Assembly: GCA_003963225.1 (NCBI GenBank)
Contig: RXKB01000001.1
Span: 1-64,000, forward strand
DNA from: Candidatus Babelota bacterium
GTDB taxonomy: Bacteria; Babelota; Babeliae; Babelales; Vermiphilaceae
DNA: 64,000 nt
Direction: 5' to 3'
Part shown: one piece after another, positions 18,131 through 25,609 of the stretch
How positions within the stretch are numbered: position 1 is the first letter of the stretch
Layout: every line of letters begins with the position of its first letter
Notes under the pieces: model-generated
What the model was told of the DNA's origin: nothing
Databases searched by the model: none
What the model saw: only the letters and a program-made list of their open reading frames with translations
Translations under genes and position numbers: made by a program

Positions 18131-18535
18131 TTAGTCACGTCCGTTTACAATCACGTTGTATGCTTCGGTGGCTTTCTCAGCACTAATGCCTCTGGTGCCT
18201 AACCGGGAGATTACTTTGGGCAACCGATTATAGTTCTCTGAAACACAAGCACGCCCCGGGATTCCCACATAATCATACAACGCTTGCCAAACCTTTTGTC
18301 TGGCAATGAATTTCCTGGCACACCACATCCACAGCCTGCCATCCCACCCGAAGGTGTAGAGCCAGAGCTGGGTAAGGTGCACGACGTCGCCGAATTCCTC
18401 TTTGACGCCTTTCCAATTCAATCGAGTCACTTCAACCAACAGCTCCAGAACTTCGGCCATGACACGACGGAATTTCCGGCCGTGTTTTTCGACGAAGTCG
18501 CTGGTGTAATTTGTGATGTATTCGGAAACAAGCAT
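18131..18535 (-). CDS. MazG-like protein (possible NTP pyrophosphohydrolase)
   Basis: A 134-residue helical protein. MAEVLELLVEVTRLNW followed by KEEFGDVVHLTQLWLY gives an E..EL..E...EExxD pattern as in the all-alpha MazG-like pyrophosphohydrolases, which hydrolyse (d)NTPs. Other parts are not recognised. ATG 18535 is preferred to an in-frame TTG two codons upstream; the upstream stop is three bases earlier (TGA-ac-ATG). It is the last gene of a tight minus-strand operon ending in the 18.1 kb terminator. The family call rests on one motif. Confidence 0.55.
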   Translation of the reverse strand: MLVSEYITNYTSDFVEKHGRKFRRVMAEVLELLVEVTRLNWKGVKEEFGDVVHLTQLWLYTFGWDGRLWMWCARKFIARQKVWQALYDYVGIPGRACVSENYNRLPKVISRLGTRGISAEKATEAYNVIVNGRD

Positions 18536-18537
18536 GT

Positions 18538-19080
18538 TCAAGGCGATTCGTTAAGAGCCTTCCACACTTCAGAAATGCTCAAATTCTTTGAAGTAGCGAA
18601 GGCAACAATAGCTGGATGCCCAGCTTCCTGACTACTTTGATACTTCAACTTGAACTCGTTCCAGTCGTTGAAATCAATCAGCTTCTTAGTCGCCAACCGA
18701 CTTGCTACCGGATCATCAGGATGTTCCGGATACACCGATGGTTGGCTGGAGGCTGTCGCTTCCATCTCCGCGCGCATGGCGGCAGCACAGAGTTCCTGAG
18801 CACGTTCGATCACCATTTCCAGACACTTCATATACCCATGAATGTCCACAATGTTATCCCACTTGTGGTGGTTGACTTCGCGTGACAACTTCACACAAGT
18901 CATAATGATCGGCTGATCGAGCGCCGTTAGCTCTCGATACGTACCATCAGGGAGTTGAAAACGATACCCAAGGGCATTCAGCATGCCCATGGCTCGGGTA
19001 AAGTCGTCGTATGGATGACCATAGTCTTTTTGACGGTCCGTGCTTACGACACGTTCAGCTTCTTGAATTGCTTTGGACAT
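18538..19080 (-). CDS. DUF6378-like phage protein
   Basis: A 180-residue protein. VVSTDRQKDYGHPYDDF (about 12-28), TALDQPIIMTCVKLSREVNH and DNIVDIHGYMKC match, by memory of the family, the DRQxxYG...MxxKxxR...DNxxDxxGY pattern of DUF6378, a phage family of unknown function sometimes found near nucleotide-metabolism genes. The C-terminal 60 residues are an added helical part. ATG 19080 follows the upstream stop by a single base (TAA-t-ATG), with no Shine-Dalgarno. Confidence 0.65.
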   Translation of the reverse strand: MSKAIQEAERVVSTDRQKDYGHPYDDFTRAMGMLNALGYRFQLPDGTYRELTALDQPIIMTCVKLSREVNHHKWDNIVDIHGYMKCLEMVIERAQELCAAAMRAEMEATASSQPSVYPEHPDDPVASRLATKKLIDFNDWNEFKLKYQSSQEAGHPAIVAFATSKNLSISEVWKALNESP

Positions 19081-19081
19081 A

Positions 19082-19327
19082 TTATTGGGCGGGTTGGGCA
19101 GGTGGTTTGGCGGCAATGTCTTCAGCGATACGCTGAAGAGTTAATAGATTTTCCTCTTCCTGGTCGAAGATCAAGATATCCTGGAGTCGTGTCATCACGG
19201 CGGCGGCCGTAATTTCGATGACTTGCTCCGCAGTCACTCCTTCGCCAGCAGCTTTGGCTTGTTGCATGCCGACCACGATACCTTCGTAGACGGCGCGGTG
19301 AACAAGCGGTGCGGCTCTAAACTTCAT
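19082..19327 (-). CDS. Small helical hypothetical protein
   Basis: An 81-residue helical protein starting MKFRAAPLVHRAVYEGIVVG at ATG 19327, which overlaps the end of the RNase H gene by 11 bases. Its body is Ala/Glu/Gln-rich and ends in PPAQPAQ. No domain is recognised. The overlap on one side and the one-base gap on the other place it firmly in the operon. Confidence 0.65.
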   Translation of the reverse strand: MKFRAAPLVHRAVYEGIVVGMQQAKAAGEGVTAEQVIEITAAAVMTRLQDILIFDQEEENLLTLQRIAEDIAAKPPAQPAQ

Positions 19328-19805
19328 TCTCTTTTGACTTGGTAAGCTGTTTGTACGCGGCGTGTGCGATCTTATCGCACTTCTCGTTGTACTTGTTGCC
19401 ATCGTGGCCTCTTGTCCACGTGACCTTGAGATTGATTTCCAGATCGGCGATGGTACCAAGGGCCGTATCTATTGCAAGCCAAAGAGGGAGGTTCTTTACG
19501 TTCTTCCACTTCTTTGCCTTCCATGCGATGCGCCAGTCGTTGATACCGTTTACCACATACTCCGAATCACTGATGATCTGATAGTCCGGAATTGGTCCCT
19601 GCCTCTCGGCTGGAGTACGTTTGATGATGTAATCCAGGGCCTCAAGAACCGCCATCAGTTCCATCTTGTTGTTCGTGACTCCTTCGTAAGCAGCATGATG
19701 CGGGTCTTCTGTCCCATCGGGAAATACCGCGATAAACGCCCATGCTCCGTATTGAGTTTTGTAGTGAGCCGATCCGTCTGTGTAGATTTGGATCAGTTCA
19801 GGCAT
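19317..19805 (-). CDS. rnhA: Ribonuclease HI
   Basis: The 162-residue protein carries the RNase HI catalytic set: Asp10 in YTDGSA, Glu49 in NNKMELMAVLEAL, Asp80 in IISDSEYVV, His134 in TRGHDG and Asp144 in CDKIAHAA. It cleaves the RNA strand of RNA:DNA hybrids, for example replication primers or R-loops. Length is normal for the family (about 155 residues). ATG 19805 is used; it overlaps the upstream gene's end by eight bases. It may help primer removal together with the phage DNA ligase at 59-60 kb. Confidence 0.92.
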   Translation of the reverse strand: MPELIQIYTDGSAHYKTQYGAWAFIAVFPDGTEDPHHAAYEGVTNNKMELMAVLEALDYIIKRTPAERQGPIPDYQIISDSEYVVNGINDWRIAWKAKKWKNVKNLPLWLAIDTALGTIADLEINLKVTWTRGHDGNKYNEKCDKIAHAAYKQLTKSKENEV

Positions 19806-20022
19806 TTTCTGCAAACGCCGAGTGTATGTTGTTGGGGTCAGTCACGTCAATCACATCAATGACGCTGCAAGAACCAAACTGGTCCTCATGCTCTTTTACC
19901 AGCTCCTTGACGGTAAGGTAACTGATCATAGGACGCCAGCGTGTCTGAGTGACGGTGTGACTTCCGATTAGTCGCCCCTCCACCCATATCAGGACGAAGT
20001 GTCGTTGTTTTTTCTCTTCCAT
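19798..20022 (-). CDS. Small hypothetical protein
   Basis: A 74-residue protein beginning MEEKKQRHFVLIWVEGRL, with a beta-strand/helix pattern and an acidic tail (VIDVIDVTDP). Not recognised. It starts at ATG 20022 directly after the terminator of the upstream unit and is the first gene of the operon that includes RNase H. A promoter could not be placed with confidence. Confidence 0.6.
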   Translation of the reverse strand: MEEKKQRHFVLIWVEGRLIGSHTVTQTRWRPMISYLTVKELVKEHEDQFGSCSVIDVIDVTDPNNIHSAFAENA

Positions 20023-20029
20023 GTTGTTA

Positions 20030-20057
20030 GCTAAAAAAGGGCGCCCGTGAAGGCGCC
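20030..20057 (-). terminator. Intrinsic terminator of the muramidase unit
   Basis: Minus strand: GGCGCC-TTCACG-GGCGCC, then C, TTTTTT and AGC. It follows the gene ending at 20087. Confidence 0.8.
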
Positions 20058-20086
20058 TGTGTAGCCGTCTCGCGACGGCAAATTGT

Positions 20087-20431
20087 TCAACCCATCATGG
20101 ACAACGAGTCGTCGTCCGGGGTTGGTTGAGGCCGGTAGAGTTCCTCGTCCGGTCTTGTATGCGGCATGACCCTTGCGCGACCAAAGCCTCGGAATCTCAG
20201 ACAGGTTTGTTCGGTTGCGCAGTTGTCGGCCCATGCGTCCCATGGGTGAGGACTGCGGGCAGCTTGTCCCATCTCCGCTTTCGGGATGGATTTCCCCCAG
20301 TCTCCTTCCGCTTCCTTCCGCTCGTTGTACCAGGCGATAAAATCTTCGCCATGACGCTGGTTGATGGGCCAGAAGCGTCCGACCTCCTCATCACCGCTCT
20401 TGAGGATCACGACAGGTAGCGCGAGGCTCAC
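20087..20431 (-). CDS. Small hypothetical protein downstream of muramidase
   Basis: A 114-residue acidic protein with a C-terminus rich in Asp and Pro; not recognised. The start is GTG 20431, whose GTGA overlaps the stop of the muramidase gene and is preceded by a full AGGAGG five bases upstream, the best Shine-Dalgarno in the window. An upstream extension would run through the muramidase gene in another frame and is rejected. As partner of a secreted muramidase it could be a lysis accessory, but it has no signal peptide or membrane segment. Confidence 0.65.
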   Translation of the reverse strand: MSLALPVVILKSGDEEVGRFWPINQRHGEDFIAWYNERKEAEGDWGKSIPKAEMGQAARSPHPWDAWADNCATEQTCLRFRGFGRARVMPHTRPDEELYRPQPTPDDDSLSMMG

Positions 20432-20829
20432 AGGTGCCTCCTTACCTTTGCCCAGTATCCCTGGGTGGCTTTGCGCTTCCAGCCGGAGGGTCCGCCGTTC
20501 CAGATGCGCGCGTGGTCCTGGGAGGTCGGAGGACGACCCAGGCGTTTCTCGCTTCCGTAGAAGTCGAGGTACTTGTGACACACGTCCACCGCCTTGGCGC
20601 GGACGAACATGTCACGATGTTTGTAGGACGTGCCGTAGAGACGGTTGACGTCCTCGACCATTTCCTGGTGGATCTGCAGGGGTCCGAGGGCTTCCCCGTT
20701 GTCACCGACTGCGTTGTCCCGTCCGCTTGACTCGATCTGGATGAGTGCCTGGATGAGCTTGCCATCCGCGGCTTCGGCGCGGACGAACAACACAGTGAGG
20801 AGGCCAAGGCACATTACGATTGTCTTCAT
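20428..20829 (-). CDS. Secreted muramidase/transglycosylase-like endolysin
   Basis: A 133-residue protein. Residues 1-21 are a signal peptide (MKTIVMCLGLLTVLFVRAEA-A). The rest resembles small SLT/lysozyme-like muramidases: ALIQIESSGRDNAVGDNG with the likely catalytic Glu33, ALGPLQIHQEMVEDVNRLYG, and ARIWNGGPSGWK. Such enzymes cut peptidoglycan, and a signal peptide would export it without a holin channel. ATG 20829 is chosen for the signal peptide; TATTAT ends seven bases before it. An alternative upstream start would add 50 unlikely residues. It belongs to the unit ending at 20.03 kb. Confidence 0.8.
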   Translation of the reverse strand: MKTIVMCLGLLTVLFVRAEAADGKLIQALIQIESSGRDNAVGDNGEALGPLQIHQEMVEDVNRLYGTSYKHRDMFVRAKAVDVCHKYLDFYGSEKRLGRPPTSQDHARIWNGGPSGWKRKATQGYWAKVRRHL

Positions 20830-21010
20830 TGGGTGAATAATATGGAGGTTGACTGGTACTGAATTCACGAACTGCCTGTTGGAGCAGTTCACCGGCTTTC
20901 TGCTTATCGGCCACAGAGCGCGCATGTTCTTCCGTCGACGGAAGAAATGGCAGCTGCACGTCAAGGCCAACAAATACAAGCCTGGATCCGTTTAATCTGT
21001 GGTCTTTCAT
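20702..21010 (-). CDS. Possible small protein overlapping the muramidase gene
   Basis: An open frame from ATG 21010 (MKDHRLNGSRLVFVGLDVQL) encodes 102 residues. The first ~55 look like ordinary protein (helical, acidic/basic mix), but the last ~40 overlap the muramidase gene in another frame and are Arg/Pro-rich. It sits 13 bases after the upstream gene's stop and would fill an otherwise empty 180 bases. A 20-bp perfect palindrome lies inside it. It may be real, or leader sequence of the muramidase. Confidence 0.3.
   Translation of the reverse strand: MKDHRLNGSRLVFVGLDVQLPFLPSTEEHARSVADKQKAGELLQQAVREFSTSQPPYYSPNEDNRNVPWPPHCVVRPRRSRGWQAHPGTHPDRVKRTGQRSR
20927..20946. repeat. Perfect 20-bp palindrome
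   Basis: TTCTTCCGTCGACGGAAGAA is its own reverse complement. It lies about 100 bases upstream of the muramidase start. No T-run follows on either strand, so an operator or RNA-processing site is more likely than a terminator. Confidence 0.6.
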
Positions 21011-21022
21011 GTGGTTGCGAGG

Positions 21023-21634
21023 TTACCGACGTTGACGAACCGGGCGAAGAACGATTCCTCCTTCATGGAGGCGGCGAGGGACAAGTTGTCCGTTGATGAG
21101 GGCTCCCCGGAACAGCTGTGTCTTGCGTCCTGTGAGGGGGACACCGAGAGCCTCGCTGAGCTTGCCGTGCCACACGCCAGGCGTGCGAAGGGCGAGCATG
21201 AAAAAGGCGCTGTTGATTTGCGCGACCGTCATCTGGCTCAGACCACAACCACGGCGTGCGTCCACCTCGGCCATGAGAAGCCTTCCGTAAGGAGGATTCC
21301 CTGGAGGTCGCTGCCAGCCAAGCAGGTCAAACAGCCAGGCGACCGGACGATCCCGCATGAGCAGGTACAGATCGATGGTGGTGAACAGGGTCGAGAAGTG
21401 GATAGGGATGATGGGGAAGCTGCTATACCCTGTGTCATAGAGCAGAACCCAGAGGCCGTTATCGTCTCCAGTGCAGTCGACTCTGGTCCTCCCGTAATGG
21501 CGAGAGAATCGAGCGATAGGGAATTCCGTCTCGTCTTCGCTGATCTGGGCCATGGCGAAGGCCTGGTTACGGGTGAGTGGATGTCCTTCTCCATTAAGGA
21601 GTTGGACGTGATGTTCAGGTGTGTATTGATACAT
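21023..21634 (-). CDS. Hypothetical protein, first gene of a promoter-hairpin unit
   Basis: A 203-residue protein with no recognised domain. Notable segments are DDNGLWVLLYDTGY, FSTLFTTIDLYLLMRDRPVA (hydrophobic, about 90-110) and an Arg-rich C-terminus. The ATG at 21634 lies about 55 bases after the predicted RNA start of the GGTATAAT promoter at 21.7 kb, whose transcript begins with a hairpin. It probably heads the unit running through the muramidase gene to the terminator at 20.03 kb. Confidence 0.65.
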   Translation of the reverse strand: MYQYTPEHHVQLLNGEGHPLTRNQAFAMAQISEDETEFPIARFSRHYGRTRVDCTGDDNGLWVLLYDTGYSSFPIIPIHFSTLFTTIDLYLLMRDRPVAWLFDLLGWQRPPGNPPYGRLLMAEVDARRGCGLSQMTVAQINSAFFMLALRTPGVWHGKLSEALGVPLTGRKTQLFRGALINGQLVPRRLHEGGIVLRPVRQRR

Positions 21635-21674
21635 AGAATGTCTTTCGTAAAAGCTACAATTAGTTGGTGTTCAA

Positions 21675-21703
21675 GGGACTCACGTCCCTCAAGATATTAT
21701 ACC
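21675..21703 (-). promoter_or_regulatory. GGTATAAT promoter with 5'-terminal hairpin
   Basis: Minus strand GGTATAATATCTTGA (21703-21689) is followed at once by the hairpin GGGAC-GTGA-GTCCC. No good -35 box is seen, so the GG-extended -10 may carry the promoter. The same 15-base element recurs at 22.19, 47.63, 47.91 and 51.32 kb. Confidence 0.65.
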
Positions 21704-21738
21704 AATTTACCCCCCTCTCCAGCACCCCCCGGGGTAGG

Positions 21739-21763
21739 GCTAAAAAAAGGGGCCGAAGCCCCC
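21739..21763 (-). terminator. Intrinsic terminator of the 22.1 kb gene
   Basis: Minus strand GGGGGC-TTCG-GCCCC followed by TTTTTTT and AGCC, just after the gene ending at 21767. Confidence 0.85.
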
Positions 21764-21766
21764 ATG

Positions 21767-22135
21767 TTACCCGCGGTACTCCCAGGTGCCATCCGGCGCC
21801 CGGTGTACCACAGTCAGCCAGTCCCGGTTGAACGACCTGACGTGGTCGATCGCGCGTTGGGCCTGGCCAGCTCCGTGGCTCCCCTTGCCATCCTCGACGA
21901 GGACGACCGTAGGTGAGCAGCCCGGAGTGAGCAGCTCGATCATGGCACTCCACGCCAAGTGGTGGTCCAACCAAAGCGCCAGCTCAGGCGCCTCAGCTGA
22001 AAGGACATCGACCTCGACGCAGCCTCCGCCGCTTTCGAAATCGTATGCCCTGACAATCTCCCTCGCCCGCTCATGGGTGAGTAGACTGTCGCGGGCCGAG
22101 GAGACCACCAACACCGATTTTGTCCGATAGCTCAT
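21767..22135 (-). CDS. Hypothetical protein in a monocistronic unit
   Basis: A 122-residue alpha/beta protein. The start SVLVVSSARDSLLTHERARE has the look of a Rossmann-like strand-helix, and PTVVLVEDGKGSHGAG a second strand-loop, but no specific family is recognised. It has its own GGTATAGT promoter (22.19 kb) and terminator (21.75 kb), so it is a single-gene unit. The ATG at 22135 has only a weak purine stretch (AAAGGGA) upstream. Confidence 0.65.
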   Translation of the reverse strand: MSYRTKSVLVVSSARDSLLTHERAREIVRAYDFESGGGCVEVDVLSAEAPELALWLDHHLAWSAMIELLTPGCSPTVVLVEDGKGSHGAGQAQRAIDHVRSFNRDWLTVVHRAPDGTWEYRG

Positions 22136-22186
22136 GGACGTGTCCCTTTCTTGGGGTTCGACAGGGCGGTATTACCCCGTCAAATT

Positions 22187-22194
22187 ACTATACC
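22187..22194 (-). promoter_or_regulatory. GGTATAGT promoter of the 22.1 kb gene
   Basis: Minus strand GGTATAGTAATTTGA, matching the shared element; the leader to ATG 22135 is about 45 bases. A similar GTATAGTATTAACTA sequence occurs 50 bases further upstream on the same strand. Confidence 0.55.
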
Positions 22195-22299
22195 GCCGGA
22201 AGACCCTCCTACCCACCCAGGGGACCCACCCCCCTAGTTAATACTATACTACAGCCATATCCACCACTACTGCGTAGAGGGTGTTCATGATGTGTTTTT

Positions 22300-22413
22300 A
22301 CCCTTCCCCTCTCCCTACTCTTTCCTTGTCCTCCCTGTGTCCTTTTACCGTCCTTTGTGCCTGACTAGCTGAAGTCGTTTACCCTTCCTACCCTCTCTCC
22401 AATCCCCTCCAAT
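22300..22413 (+). other. Long polypyrimidine tract before the HUH-like gene
   Basis: The plus strand is very C/T-rich here, with short purine interruptions, unlike the rest of the window. The 22136-22452 gap holds no convincing gene: it contains a minus promoter, this tract and the plus promoter at 22414. Strand-biased tracts of this kind can mark replication or recombination sites; here this is only a suggestion. Confidence 0.45.
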
Positions 22414-22441
22414 TTGACAATCTCCCATCCTGTGATACCTT
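22414..22441 (+). promoter_or_regulatory. Promoter TTGACA-16-TACCTT for the HUH-fusion gene
   Basis: A perfect TTGACA (22414-22419), 16-base spacer and TACCTT (22436-22441). The next in-frame start codons are GTG at 22444 and GTG at 22453, the latter 11 bases after the -10 box. The operon to 29 kb could start here. Confidence 0.6.
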
Positions 22442-22452
22442 ACGTGACTACT

Positions 22453-24741
22453 GTGGATCGCTTTAATCGAGACATCGTCGAGCTAGCCCTCTCCCTCGAA
22501 GAAGAGGAAACGGTTGAATTGCATAGTGTTATGACTGACCGTTTCCCCTCACGAAAGGTGTCCGAACGGTACAAGCACGGTAATTATCACACAAATGCAG
22601 AGGCCATTGTCTTCTCAAACTGGTCGTACAGAAAGCCTTACATCATGTGTGGAATGCCTGGCTTCGGTGGTGCTCCGTCCTCCTGTCATCAGACTCTCGT
22701 CTGCGAGTGCTGCTGCAAGAAGGCCGCTGCACGCATGTACGTTCGCTACAAGGACACCTTCCACAAGGCTCTGAACTGGTATGCCATCACCTATTCATTC
22801 ACCTCCAACGTCTTCCTGGACACTGCTACGCAGGCAGAGTATCTTGAACGCTATGCCCTTGCAGATCGCTTCATCAAGTCTCTCCGTGTCTCCGGCCTTA
22901 TCCAAGGGGCAGTTGCTGTAAAAGAAGTATCCGTAAACTCCTTCCATGGTAAAGCTGTATTTCCTCATACGCATGTTGTCGCCAATTCTGATCGCTCTGA
23001 TCTTGTGGATGAAGACGGCAATATGCACGAATCCATCGCAGAGGAGGCACGACGCACCGGTGTCTCCCTCCGCATCGTGAAGATCACTGACCCTCAAGTA
23101 TTTCTCTATGAATTGAAATACCCATTGAAGCCAATCAATATCAAGGCTCTGTACCAGGAGGAGGCACTCAACCACAATACCAACGACATCAACCTGGGGG
23201 TGGACATGGTGCTCGGCAGGCTTACTCAATACACCAAGGGTAAGCCTCGTATCGTTTATTACGGCAACATGGATGCGCGCTGCAAGGAGTACATCGGCAC
23301 CGCAATGAACGAGGAGCGCAAGGCCCGTCGTAAGCGTATTCAGATGGAAACTAAAGAATTGAATTCTCCAGTTGCCTCTCCTACAATGGTCAATGAACAC
23401 GTAAGTACGAAAGATGCAGCAGTTATGTCACTCCAACCGCCCATATTGCCTCCGCAGGCACCACAAAAGAAAAGAAACCTCTGGGGACCTCTTGCCCTCG
23501 GCCTTGGAGCCGGTGTGGCTGGTTTGGGTGCGGCCGACTTCCTCTGGAACAAAGGCAGGGCCACCAATTCCATCGTAGATGCCATCAAGAGCCGTTTTGG
23601 CGGGCAGTCCGCTCCCGTCACCCCTCCTCCTTCTCCGGAGGCTCCTGCACCCCTCCTAAGCGCACAGGGCCGCTCTATCCCTTCTCTCCTTTCTTCTCCC
23701 CCTGCACGCACGCCCAAGCCGATTACCCTTGGTCTACCCAAGACCGAAGCCGACATCATGGCTGACGCGGCAGCAGGCACGATCGGCAATAACGCCAACT
23801 CGGGGGCCCGAGACGCATGGCAGAAGTGGCTGGGCTTCCAACGAGACACGGCAGCAGAACAGGCTTTCGCCGGTGTTCCAGGTCAACGCACGGTAGTTAC
23901 CTCTCCAGGCATCACCAATCCTCTGGCCCTTAATACACAAGAGGGGCAGCTTGACCATATTCTCCGAAATATCGGACAGGAGACCCGCACGATAGACAGC
24001 GCAGTCAACAACGCCCTCAATACTGTTTCAGGAAAGCTGACCAACGGGCAAATGGCTGCCTGGGGTGGTCTGGAATTGGCTGAGGCTGCCGGAAAGGGTG
24101 CTACAACACTGCCGAAGATCGGTCCGTTGCTTTCTTCCTCTCCTACCGCTGCGCGATTGGGAGGAGCCTTCAACAAGGTTCAGGCCTTTAACAACAACCC
24201 TCTTTTCCGCAGTGTTTCAGCCCTGGGCGGTGGCGTGCAAGGTTACAACTTGGGCAAGAATCCATTGACTGTAGAATACTTCATGGATAAGTTCCCCAAC
24301 TTGACTCCTGACCAGGCTGCTACGCTGGCCGAGTCTACGTATGCTGGGGTTGGTGCCGCAGGTGCGGCTCGTCTTCCAATCGTAGGTAATCTGGTACTTG
24401 GCGCCAACAACATGGTGGCGGATAACGCCGTGGAGCGCATCAGGGAGATGACGGGTTCGACCGCAGAGCGTGGCGCGCTGGCTGATTTGATGAACCGTTG
24501 GTACGAAGGCACCCGCGCAGGCAATCCTCTTCATCGTAATGCCCTGGAACGCGCGTTGGGCTTTATCGACCAGAACAAGGGGCTGCAACAATCCATCGCC
24601 GGAACTCCTGCCGCTTCCAAGTGGAAGTTCTGGAATTACTTTTCCCCCGATACGTTAGGCCAGGACGGCTGGGGCGGTGACCTGGGCTCACCTGCACTTC
24701 AGAGTTTGATCAACAAGTCCAGACGCGCTATCATGCAATAA
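22453..24741 (+). CDS. Rep/HUH-like domain fused to glycine-zipper virion-type protein
   Basis: One open frame of 762 residues combines two unlike parts. The first ~300 residues have a Cys cluster (CHQTLVCECCCKK), a WYAITYSFTSNVF strand, and KAVFPHTHVVANS, an HxH motif as in HUH Rep/relaxase proteins, then a Tyr-bearing stretch FLYELKYPLKP. This resembles rolling-circle replication initiators (Rep_1-like). From about residue 310 the style changes to a Pro-rich linker, a glycine-zipper segment (LALGLGAGVAGLGAADF) and long Ala/Gly-rich helices like the neighbouring virion-type proteins. An in-frame ATG near 23385 could start the second part alone. GTG 22453 is favoured by promoter spacing; TTG 22414 would overlap the -35. 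No stop or frameshift is seen between the parts. Confidence 0.6.
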   Translation: MDRFNRDIVELALSLEEEETVELHSVMTDRFPSRKVSERYKHGNYHTNAEAIVFSNWSYRKPYIMCGMPGFGGAPSSCHQTLVCECCCKKAAARMYVRYKDTFHKALNWYAITYSFTSNVFLDTATQAEYLERYALADRFIKSLRVSGLIQGAVAVKEVSVNSFHGKAVFPHTHVVANSDRSDLVDEDGNMHESIAEEARRTGVSLRIVKITDPQVFLYELKYPLKPINIKALYQEEALNHNTNDINLGVDMVLGRLTQYTKGKPRIVYYGNMDARCKEYIGTAMNEERKARRKRIQMETKELNSPVASPTMVNEHVSTKDAAVMSLQPPILPPQAPQKKRNLWGPLALGLGAGVAGLGAADFLWNKGRATNSIVDAIKSRFGGQSAPVTPPPSPEAPAPLLSAQGRSIPSLLSSPPARTPKPITLGLPKTEADIMADAAAGTIGNNANSGARDAWQKWLGFQRDTAAEQAFAGVPGQRTVVTSPGITNPLALNTQEGQLDHILRNIGQETRTIDSAVNNALNTVSGKLTNGQMAAWGGLELAEAAGKGATTLPKIGPLLSSSPTAARLGGAFNKVQAFNNNPLFRSVSALGGGVQGYNLGKNPLTVEYFMDKFPNLTPDQAATLAESTYAGVGAAGAARLPIVGNLVLGANNMVADNAVERIREMTGSTAERGALADLMNRWYEGTRAGNPLHRNALERALGFIDQNKGLQQSIAGTPAASKWKFWNYFSPDTLGQDGWGGDLGSPALQSLINKSRRAIMQ

Positions 24742-24744
24742 GAT

Positions 24745-25608
24745 ATGAACACAGACGCTTACACGCAATTCAAGCTGGCTTTTCTGGACCAGGTAGCCAT
24801 GAAAGGCTACGACGCAGATTTCATCGAAGGATTTTTCAAGCGAGCAGAAGACGAATACGTCCATTGGGCCAAGCTGGTGGACTCCACATACCGCGGCGAC
24901 AAGAAATTGTGCAAGCAGGCCTACACCGAAGCTGCTTATGCCCTCAACCATCAAGCAGGCGAGAAGCAGGCAGGTGAGGGTCTTGGCCCCGAGCTGCTCG
25001 GCTTTCTCGACCAGTTCGGAGGCAATATCGGGCAAATGTTTGGACAGCAAGCTGGTTCTGGTCTCGGTGGCGCCGTTGCTGGCGGAGGTGGCGGCATGCT
25101 CATCGGTCTTCTCCTTTCCCAGCTATTCGATATTCCTCTTCCAGTTGCTATGATACTTGGTGCCTTGGGTGGCGGCGCGCTGGGTTACGGAGCTGCCGGC
25201 ACACAAGCAGGGCGTGAGGGCGTCTTTGGCGTGAAGCCTCCGGGTGCGACCGCAGCAGAGCCGAGTTTGGGAATGGGTGAACTCCGCAGGCGGGAAGGGC
25301 AGGGAGAAATTGCTGCGGCTCCACCGGAAGCCCCAGCGCAAGCGACGCCTCCTCCTGCCCCTGCCGCTGCGGCAGGAGTAGCCCAAGGACAGCAAGTGGC
25401 GAACGACGCGGCAGCAGGTGCTCCTCCGGCCCCGCAGGGTGCTGCTCTTCCTCCGCAGCAACCAGCCAAGCCAGTTGTTCCACCACAGCCTGCCCCAGGT
25501 GGGCAGCCTCCGTTGAGCCTACCAAATACGCAGCCAAATGCCAATCCAGTGACCCCGCCAGGCGGCGCTCCAGCTCCGGCGGTCAAGCCACCAGAACGAA
25601 AACTGTAA
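24745..25608 (+). CDS. Virion-type protein: helix motif, glycine zipper, Pro-rich tail
   Basis: A 287-residue protein. The N-terminus has FIEGFFKRAEDE (about 24-35), the shared helix motif. Residues about 100-150 form a glycine-zipper/hydrophobic region (GGAVAGGGGGMLIGLLL, then PVAMILGALGGGALGYG). The C-terminal ~120 residues are Pro/Ala/Gln-rich and likely disordered. It starts three bases after the upstream stop with no Shine-Dalgarno. The layout suggests a membrane-active internal virion protein; function unproven. Confidence 0.7.
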   Translation: MNTDAYTQFKLAFLDQVAMKGYDADFIEGFFKRAEDEYVHWAKLVDSTYRGDKKLCKQAYTEAAYALNHQAGEKQAGEGLGPELLGFLDQFGGNIGQMFGQQAGSGLGGAVAGGGGGMLIGLLLSQLFDIPLPVAMILGALGGGALGYGAAGTQAGREGVFGVKPPGATAAEPSLGMGELRRREGQGEIAAAPPEAPAQATPPPAPAAAAGVAQGQQVANDAAAGAPPAPQGAALPPQQPAKPVVPPQPAPGGQPPLSLPNTQPNANPVTPPGGAPAPAVKPPERKL

Positions 25609-25609
25609 T

